A DNA stretch of 12,214 nucleotides from Lachnospiraceae bacterium (GTDB lineage Bacteria; Bacillota_A; Clostridia; Lachnospirales; Lachnospiraceae), in NCBI GenBank assembly GCA_031262285.1, contig JAISHZ010000307.1, positions 1 to 12,214 on the forward strand, given 5' to 3'. The notes beneath the pieces are model-generated. The model did no database searches, was not told the DNA's origin, and saw nothing but the letters and a program-made list of their open reading frames with translations. Below, one piece after another: positions 7,773 through 12,214 of the stretch. Position numbers and translations under genes: made by a program. Within the stretch, counting starts at the first letter, position 1; each line of letters opens with the position of its first letter.

Positions 7773-8344
7773 ATGATTATTTAGGGATCAGTACGATCAG
7801 CACATCGATGATTTCGCTGCTTCAAAGCGAATTAGTACCTGAACTTGTGTCCGATCGGGAAAGTATCCAGTTGGTCCATCCGGCAGAAAGAGGAGACGCA
7901 CGGATTACGGTATATTTGTACGATGTGAGTGAGGATACCAAAACGGCAGCAGGGACTGCTCCGGTGATCGGGGAGCGAAGAAGAAATCCATCTTTGTACC
8001 TGCGTCTATCCTATCTGGTTGCCGTCTTTTCCGAAGCGGCTGCAAAGTATCGTTTGGTGGAAGAAATGAAAATCCTTTCTGCGATCGCTACTGTTTTTCA
8101 TGACCATACGATGTTGAGCGAGGAAACCTACCAGTTCGTGCAAGAACAAGATCAAGCATCTATGCGGTTGGAAATGGCGCGTTTAGAAGGGGATGGAAAA
8201 ATGAGGGTGCAAAGCGGACTGGAGATTCCGATGAAACCCTGTCTGTTTTACACGATCGGACCTGTGGAGATTCATTCGAAGCGTTGGAAACCGGCACCGC
8301 CTACGAAGGAATTCAAAAGAGTGTATCGGTACGGAAAGGAATAG
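7769..8344 (+). CDS. DUF4255 / Pvc16-Afp16-like tail cap protein
   Basis: A 191-residue protein of the Pvc16 N-terminal (DUF4255) type. Visible family features are an N-terminal ISTSMISLLQSEL helix, the ITVYLYDVSED strand (about 46-56), PSLYLRLSYLVAVFS (about 74-88), and MKILSAIATVFHDHTML (about 99-115), which corresponds to the LL..A...LHDHP.L block. In Afp and PVC particles this protein caps the distal end of the tube and sheath and terminates tail length. The start is TTG 7769. GGGAGG (7757-7762) lies six bases upstream, and the TTG overlaps the TGA of the MORN gene, so translation is probably coupled. The ATG at 7773 is out of frame and hits a stop within three codons. Length is normal for the family. 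Confidence 0.85.
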   Translation: MNDYLGISTISTSMISLLQSELVPELVSDRESIQLVHPAERGDARITVYLYDVSEDTKTAAGTAPVIGERRRNPSLYLRLSYLVAVFSEAAAKYRLVEEMKILSAIATVFHDHTMLSEETYQFVQEQDQASMRLEMARLEGDGKMRVQSGLEIPMKPCLFYTIGPVEIHSKRWKPAPPTKEFKRVYRYGKE

Positions 8345-8349
8345 TGGGT

Positions 8350-8739
8350 ATGGGGAACTGTGTATGCAATGGAGCGATGATGGCTTGTACCTTTGGAGTA
8401 GCCCCTGCGGTATTGGCGGTGTTACCGATGAATAAGACCATGGGGGCGAATCTGCCTATGGCAACCATCATGGACAATAAGCCGATGATGAATATCCCCA
8501 CGTTTGGGATGTGTTCTTCTCTTGCCAATCCTACGGTGGCTGCTGCTACGGCGGCAAAACTTGGGGTGATGACTCCTATGCCCTGCGTTCCTCTTACCAC
8601 AGCCCCCTGGGCACCGGGATCACCTACTGTTTTGATAGCTAATACCCCGGCATTAAACAATTCCAGTAAGTTACTATGCAACTGGGGAGGCGTGATATCC
8701 ATTACGATGCCGGGGTGTATGACTGTACAGATACCATAG
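8350..8739 (+). CDS. DUF4280 PAAR-like spike-tip protein
   Basis: A 129-residue protein of the DUF4280 (PAAR-like) family. Hallmarks from N to C: NCVCNGAMMACTFG (residues about 3-16) with three cysteines, then TIMDNKPMMNIPTFGMCSSLANPTVAAATAAK, then PMPCVPLTTAPWAPG, then LLCNWGGVISITMPG at the end. The repeated cysteines and glycine/proline turns fit the small metal-stabilised cone that tips the central spike and can carry cargo. It is complete at family length with no fused toxin domain. ATG 8350 is nine bases after AAAGGA. A GTG at 8344, in frame and overlapping the stop of the previous gene, is an alternative adding two residues. It lies six bases after the cap gene and before a long repeat array, so it probably closes the structural part of the operon. 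Confidence 0.92.
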   Translation: MGNCVCNGAMMACTFGVAPAVLAVLPMNKTMGANLPMATIMDNKPMMNIPTFGMCSSLANPTVAAATAAKLGVMTPMPCVPLTTAPWAPGSPTVLIANTPALNNSSKLLCNWGGVISITMPGCMTVQIP

Positions 8740-8948
8740 GAGTCGCGCGAAGGTGCGAGGACGGGAGCCATGTTTAGAAGTCGCGCTAAAGCGCGAGGAC
8801 GGGAGCAATGTTTTAAAGTGTAAACACTTTAAAACTCCTTGATTAGGAGTCGCGCCAAGGCGCGAGGACGGGAGCCATGTTTTAAAGTGTAAACACTTTA
8901 AAACTCCTTGATTAAGAGTCGCGCTAAAGCGCGAGAATGGGAGCAAAA
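8740..8948 (+). repeat. Intercistronic structured repeat array C (69-bp period)
   Basis: Four units. Unit 1 has TCGCGC/GTGCGA with a GAAG loop (8743-8758; one G-T wobble). Units 2, 3 and 4 have hairpins at 8781-8796, 8850-8865 and 8919-8934, exactly 69 bases apart. Units 2 and 4 are TCGCGCT/AGCGCGA and unit 3 is TCGCGCC/GGCGCGA, a paired T-A to C-G change that keeps the stem. Each is followed by GAGGACGGGAGC (GAGAATGGGAGC in unit 4). Units 2 and 3 add a second hairpin with arms TTTTAAAGTG and CACTTTAAAA (8811-8834, 8880-8903) and then CTCCTTGATTA, which can itself pair with the following AGGAG in one case (8835-8849). Unit 4 supplies the GGGAG ribosome site of the next gene. Confidence 0.9.
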
Positions 8949-9824
8949 TTGAAAGGGAAACAAGATAAGAGTCAAATTGCGATTCAAACACAAGATTTGG
9001 CGGTGTATCCGCTGTTGCAGCTTTTGTATCAGCATGATGAAGTGGCGGAGAATAATCGGAATTTTCTAAGTATGGAAGCGTCTATGTTGACGATGAAGAT
9101 TCAGGATTTCACACAGTTGCAAAAGTCTATGAATGAGCAAGAATTGCTTCGTTATGTGAATGGGACGTTGCCTGCTTTGATCGAAGAAGTGAAAGCGCAT
9201 GGTGGAGTGGTGTATGAATATTTGGGCAGCGGTCTGCAGGCGTTTTTCTCTCATACGACCAGAGAAGCTCTCGAAGGAGCGCTTGGTCTTTGTCCGTATC
9301 TGGGTGGCGAAGAAAAAGGAAGTATCGGTCTGTGTTATGGGAATCTTTTGATTGGGATGATCGGGATTCCGGAGCATTGGAAGCCTACTGTAATATCCGA
9401 TATGGCAGAGGTATCGGAATATTTGGAGCAGATCGGTCCTAATTATTTGGCCAAAGTGGTGGCGCTGGGATCATTTACGGACAAAATGGAGGATTTTCAG
9501 AAGCGATATTTGCATCGCTTTTTAGGGTATCTCTATATCGGATCGAACGGGACTGTTGAAAAAATGTACGATATTTTTCAAGGAGATGAACCGGAAATCA
9601 TGTGGCGTAAGAAAAAGACAAAGTTGATGTTTGAAGATGGTGTCCATCATTTTGCCGCTGCCAAGTATTTGACGGCGCGAGCCAGATTTATAGAGGTACT
9701 CAAAGCGTTTCCCAAAGATCAAGCGGCAAGGCATTATTTGCAGACGTGTGATCAATATTTGGAACGACCGGAAAGGATTCCGGTAAAAAATCATTTGCCG
9801 GGATGTATCGAAACTTACGGATAA
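8949..9824 (+). CDS. Class III nucleotide-cyclase-like protein lacking metal residues, with TPR-like tail
   Basis: A 291-residue soluble protein from TTG 8949, which sits five bases after GGGAG exactly as in the MORN gene. ATG 8937 would add four residues but has only a weak ribosome site. Residues about 45-205 have the class III adenylate/guanylate cyclase pattern: MKIQDFTQL (49-57) for the DI.GFT strand, a helix, GGVVYEYLGSGLQAFF (about 86-101) for GG...K..GDG..A.F, then IGLCYGNLLIGMIG and an SEYLEQI helix. Both metal aspartates appear to be replaced (K50 and S94), so cyclase activity is unlikely. Residues 210-280 (EPEIMWRKKKTKLMFEDGV, RARFIEVLKAFPKDQAARHYL) match the linker and TPR-like unit often found after bacterial cyclase domains. 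It sits between the spike gene and a PP2C-like membrane protein. A nucleotide-sensing or scaffold role is inference. Confidence 0.7.
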   Translation: MKGKQDKSQIAIQTQDLAVYPLLQLLYQHDEVAENNRNFLSMEASMLTMKIQDFTQLQKSMNEQELLRYVNGTLPALIEEVKAHGGVVYEYLGSGLQAFFSHTTREALEGALGLCPYLGGEEKGSIGLCYGNLLIGMIGIPEHWKPTVISDMAEVSEYLEQIGPNYLAKVVALGSFTDKMEDFQKRYLHRFLGYLYIGSNGTVEKMYDIFQGDEPEIMWRKKKTKLMFEDGVHHFAAAKYLTARARFIEVLKAFPKDQAARHYLQTCDQYLERPERIPVKNHLPGCIETYG

Positions 9825-9951
9825 GCACGGTAAATAAAAGAATTGAGACAGTATTTCATTTGTATTAAGGTAAAAGAGATAAGTGTATAACATAAAGAAG
9901 TCTTTTATATTATGGATGTCGTAGCGATTGCTACGCAGAATGGGGGTTGGT
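9825..9951 (+). promoter_or_regulatory. AT-rich gap with possible promoter and a hairpin/ribosome-site element
   Basis: This 127-base gap is clearly more AT-rich than its surroundings. Weak promoter-like words occur, TTGAGA (9843-9848) with TATTAA (9863-9868) at a short 14-base spacing, and TATAAC (9886-9891). None is convincing, but an internal promoter for the PP2C-like gene is possible. At the end, CGTAGC/GCTACG (9920-9925, 9930-9935, loop GATT) is followed by CAGAA and GGGGG (9942-9946), five bases before ATG 9952. This is the same hairpin, CAGA, ribosome-site order as in the repeat arrays. Confidence 0.4.
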
Positions 9952-11829
9952 ATGAAAAAAAGAAAAAAGCTTGGGATACGTCTTGGAACATGGTGTTTTT
10001 TGTTTAGTTTGCTGTTAGGCGGAGTGATTGGGGTATATGGGGTCACGACACATTATCAGAGTAGTTTGCAAAAGTATAGGGACTATATTTTTACCATTTT
10101 GAAGTTTAACCTATTACAAATTAACGCAGACGAATGGATACAAAATGCGCATGAGGGAATTTTATCGGAAGCCTATCAGAAGATGGCTAAAAATTATAAT
10201 GCGCTGATCGATGTATGCGATCTTCGCTATTTTTATAGTATTTTTACAGATCAAAATGGAGAGTATCGGTATTATCTGTGTGGTCTTCCGGATGAAGATC
10301 AGGAAGCGGACAATAGGCAGTATATGTTCAATGAGCCGGTGGAAACGGAGATGGAGGAAGATGTTTTCACTCTCTATGGGGAGATAATGTCCGGCGAAAG
10401 GCAAAGTGGATATTTGGTGAATAGCCTTGGCGACCAATTGATTTTGACAGGTCTGATTCCGATTTACGGACAAAATGGTAAGCCTGTCGGGATACTGGGC
10501 GCAGACATGGATATGTGGAAAGTCAGACGAGAGTTGTTTTCTTACGCAGAAGCGATGGTAGGGGTTTTTCTTTTGATGGAGGTTTTGTTTTTGATTCCAT
10601 TTTGTATGATGATTCATCAAAAAATGGTACGCCCCATTTCGCGCATTCAAAAGCGCAGCACAGAGTTTATGCAAAAGGTACAGAAACAAGAGTCGCAGAT
10701 CGAAAATGGGGATTGGATATTACGAACCGAAGATGAGATAGAGGTGCTTGCTCGTGGGGTGTCTACCATGATGCGGGATATGCTTTCCTACATAGGCAGT
10801 ATCGAGACATTCAGTCAAATGCAGAGATTGGCGCAGACGATACAGAGCAGTATTATGCCGGATCGGATTCCGGCATTTCCGGGGCGGACAGAGTTTGACA
10901 TCTATGCGGTCAGACATTATGTGAAACCTGTCGGAAGTGTTTTTTACGATTACTTTATGCTGGACGGTGTTCGGTTGGGCGTGATGGCGGCAAAAATTAG
11001 GGGTGATGGTGTCGCTTGCGCACTGTTCATGATGATGACCCGCACATTGCTCAAAAACTATGCGCTTTTGGGGATGGAACCCGCGAAAGTGCTTTCTTCC
11101 GCTAATGACGAATTAAGCGAGAGCAACGACGCACAAATCACGGTCAGCGCAGTCTTTGGTATCTTGGATACCTGTACGGGTGAATTCATCTACGCCAACG
11201 CGGGAGAAGCGAATCTCTATCGAATCGCAACGGATTCGATAAGCTTGGAAAAAGATAAAGAGAATACGGATTCGCAGAGCCTAGGCAAAGAAAATGAGGA
11301 TGTGCAAAAGGGAGTAAAATCGGACAAGGATTCGCAGAGCCGAGACATAGAAAAAGAGGATATGCGAAGAGCAGAAAAATCGGACAAGGATTCGCAGAGC
11401 CGAGACATAGAAAAAGAAAATATGCGAAGAGCAGAAAAATCGGAAACCGATTCGCAGAATGTAGACAATGAAAAAGAGGATATTCGATATGAGCAAATAT
11501 ATGAAAAGGATCCGCAGCATCGGAATCAAGAAAAAGAAGATACGCAAAAAGCGAAAATATATGAAGAAGATTCGCGACATATTGAAAAAGTTAAAGTGGC
11601 TGAAGGGTTTCTTTTAGGAACCCTAAAAGGGATCTCTTTTTCACAACATCTCTTGCAGTTAACGAAAAAAGAACGACTGCTACTATGTCTTGGAGTAGAA
11701 ACAGAAGAAATGATACAAGGGGATTTTGGTGTGAGTAGCACGACAGAAGAACGTGAACAGTTACAGGAGCAAATCAACGATACCTGCGAGGATAGCGCCA
11801 TCGTCGTCATGAGTTACTTTGGGAGATAG
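9952..11829 (+). CDS. Membrane protein with degenerate SpoIIE/PP2C-like phosphatase domain
   Basis: A 625-residue protein. Residues 12-31 and about 199-222 are membrane helices flanking an outer sensor region (about 33-197, whose LVNSLGDQLILTGLIPIYG then GILGADM resembles a Cache/PAS-like end). A HAMP-like linker follows (MVRPISRIQKRSTEFM; EIEVLARGVSTMM). From about 290 the fold matches RsbU/SpoIIE phosphatases: MQRLAQTIQSSIMP, VGSVFYDYF, MAAKIRGDGVACALFMMM, VLSSANDELSES, FIYANAGEANLY and a final EDSAIVVMSYFG. Metal-binding positions are changed: V330 where VGGDFYD has Asp, K348 where the AD.SGKG motif has Asp, and no TDG. So it is probably a pseudophosphatase. Between YANAGEANLY and EGFLLGTLKGI lies an acidic and basic repeat insert (about 424-548). 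ATG 9952 follows GGGGG by five bases; an upstream in-frame TTG at 9928 lies inside the hairpin. It may be an envelope sensor controlling the system (inference). Confidence 0.75.
   Translation: MKKRKKLGIRLGTWCFLFSLLLGGVIGVYGVTTHYQSSLQKYRDYIFTILKFNLLQINADEWIQNAHEGILSEAYQKMAKNYNALIDVCDLRYFYSIFTDQNGEYRYYLCGLPDEDQEADNRQYMFNEPVETEMEEDVFTLYGEIMSGERQSGYLVNSLGDQLILTGLIPIYGQNGKPVGILGADMDMWKVRRELFSYAEAMVGVFLLMEVLFLIPFCMMIHQKMVRPISRIQKRSTEFMQKVQKQESQIENGDWILRTEDEIEVLARGVSTMMRDMLSYIGSIETFSQMQRLAQTIQSSIMPDRIPAFPGRTEFDIYAVRHYVKPVGSVFYDYFMLDGVRLGVMAAKIRGDGVACALFMMMTRTLLKNYALLGMEPAKVLSSANDELSESNDAQITVSAVFGILDTCTGEFIYANAGEANLYRIATDSISLEKDKENTDSQSLGKENEDVQKGVKSDKDSQSRDIEKEDMRRAEKSDKDSQSRDIEKENMRRAEKSETDSQNVDNEKEDIRYEQIYEKDPQHRNQEKEDTQKAKIYEEDSRHIEKVKVAEGFLLGTLKGISFSQHLLQLTKKERLLLCLGVETEEMIQGDFGVSSTTEEREQLQEQINDTCEDSAIVVMSYFGR
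11281..11580 (+). repeat. 60-bp in-frame tandem repeat inside the PP2C-like gene
   Basis: Five consecutive 60-base units begin at 11281, 11341, 11401, 11461 and 11521. A partial, more diverged unit lies just before (about 11241-11280). Units 2 and 3 are nearly identical; units 4 and 5 have drifted. Each encodes 20 residues, for example RDIEKEDMRRAEKSDKDSQS, rich in Lys, Glu, Asp, Arg, Ser and Gln, so it is probably disordered or a single charged helix. The exact 60-base period keeps the frame, and copy number could change by slippage or recombination without breaking the gene. Confidence 0.95.
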
Positions 11830-11858
11830 CACTATCTCGCGCAGAGATAAAAGAGAGG
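11823..11858 (+). promoter_or_regulatory. Stop-overlapping hairpin and ribosome site before the effector gene
   Basis: GAGATAG (11823-11829) pairs with CTATCTC (11832-11838) across a two-base CA turn, and the left arm contains the TAG stop of the PP2C-like gene. GCGCAGAGATAA follows, and GAGAGG (11853-11858) lies eight bases before ATG 11867. The hairpin plus GCAGA linker fits the operon-wide element. With no U-run it is not a terminator, so read-through into the last gene is likely. Confidence 0.55.
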
Positions 11859-11866
11859 CGGTATCT

Positions 11867-12214
11867 ATGCAAAAACAAATCGAAAAGCCCATCGTACAAA
11901 AGAAAACACAGATCAAATATTTTCCAAAATATTACGATCCGCAAGACCATTTCCATATCTTTGTTTTAGAAGAGCAAGGCGACGCAAATGTAATGGTTCC
12001 GGTGCCAAAAGAACAAAGAGTAGTCGGGAATTATATGATTGCACATCTCGATCCGGAAGATCCGAGAAATGGAAGCGAGACTGGTCAAACAGAACAGGCT
12101 GGTTTGATGAGGTGGTTGGGAAATCAAGAGGTAAATAGTTTACTGATCAAAGGACATCTGTTAAATCACGATTTGGGTGGACTCGGAATATCGGAAAATC
12201 TTTTTCCGCTCACT
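11867..12214 (+). CDS. Probable effector with DNA/RNA nuclease-like motif, 3' partial
   Basis: The first 116 residues of a gene cut by the window end; the frame stays open to the last base. ATG 11867 follows GAGAGG by eight bases. The N-terminus is basic (MQKQIEKPIVQKKTQIKYFP), without a signal peptide or membrane helix. Near the end, KGHLLNHDLGGLGISENLFP (about 95-114) resembles the GHL.N..LGG.G...NL.P motif I recall from toxin-like proteins related to the DNA/RNA non-specific endonuclease (beta-beta-alpha metal) group and from cargo genes beside injection systems. H97 and N111 would be candidate catalytic and metal-binding residues. Position at the end of the operon, after the structural and signalling genes, fits cargo. 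The assignment is tentative because the remaining catalytic region is not visible; a non-enzymatic DUF with the same motif is possible. Confidence 0.55.
   Translation, partial: MQKQIEKPIVQKKTQIKYFPKYYDPQDHFHIFVLEEQGDANVMVPVPKEQRVVGNYMIAHLDPEDPRNGSETGQTEQAGLMRWLGNQEVNSLLIKGHLLNHDLGGLGISENLFPLT

Noticed and set aside
8313..8771. 152-codon open frame on the - strand opposite the DUF4280 gene
   Set aside because: The + strand frame matches DUF4280 over its full length with a ribosome site. The - strand frame has no family-like pattern and is a composition shadow.
8811..8834. Rho-independent terminator in array C
   Set aside because: The stem is AT-rich with no GC-rich core. Downstream bases are CTCCTTGATTA without a U-run, the element recurs inside the operon, and it is followed by a co-directional gene.
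8740..8948. CRISPR array
   Set aside because: There is no alternation of constant repeats with unique spacers. The whole 69-bp unit is repeated, including both hairpins, and no cas genes are nearby.
9522..10046. 174-codon open frame on the - strand over the AT-rich gap
   Set aside because: It overlaps the ends of two supported + strand genes, lacks a recognisable product and is phenylalanine/isoleucine rich, as expected for antisense of these genes.

Overview
The window is the distal part of a contractile-injection-system (phage-tail-like, eCIS/Afp/PVC type) operon. Every gene lies on the + strand. Moderate GC, strong purine-rich Shine-Dalgarno sequences and at least three probable TTG starts suggest a Bacillota host, perhaps a clostridial or Lachnospiraceae-type gut anaerobe. 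That assignment is inference. The sheath, tube and ATPase genes, if present, must lie upstream; no core tube or sheath gene is visible here.

Layout: (1) 1-2073, baseplate J/gp6-like protein, 5' end outside the window; (2) 2179-3222, tail protein I-like (Afp12 type); (3) 3331-5031, a multidomain tail-associated protein with an Ig-like C-terminus; (4) 5206-6069, a degenerate kinase-like protein with one C-terminal membrane helix; (5) 6381-7772, a membrane-anchored protein with about 14 MORN-type repeats; (6) 7769-8344, a Pvc16/Afp16 (DUF4255)-like cap protein; (7) 8350-8739, a DUF4280 PAAR-like spike tip; (8) 8949-9824, a class III nucleotide-cyclase-like protein lacking both metal aspartates, with a TPR-like tail; (9) 9952-11829, a two-helix membrane protein with a SpoIIE/PP2C-like domain lacking the usual metal ligands and interrupted by a 60-bp tandem repeat; (10) 11867 to the window end, the N-terminus of a probable effector with a GHLLN...NLFP nuclease-like motif.

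Genes 1-3, 6 and 7 look structural (baseplate, tail tip, spike, cap). Genes 4, 5, 8 and 9 look like an accessory membrane and signalling module. Three of these four resemble signalling enzymes (kinase, cyclase, phosphatase) that have lost catalytic residues, so they may act as scaffolds or sensors that anchor the injection machine or gate its assembly and firing. Gene 10 may be cargo.

The second striking layer is intergenic. Most gaps end with a short hairpin, a GCAGA-like linker and a GGGAG-type Shine-Dalgarno just before the next gene. In three gaps (5035-5157, 6240-6380, 8740-8948) this element is tandemly repeated, alternating with a second hairpin. Stems are kept by compensatory base changes between copies, which argues for selection on RNA structure, perhaps to set the relative output of genes within one long transcript. 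No tRNA, rRNA, CRISPR array, transposase or convincing rho-independent terminator was seen.
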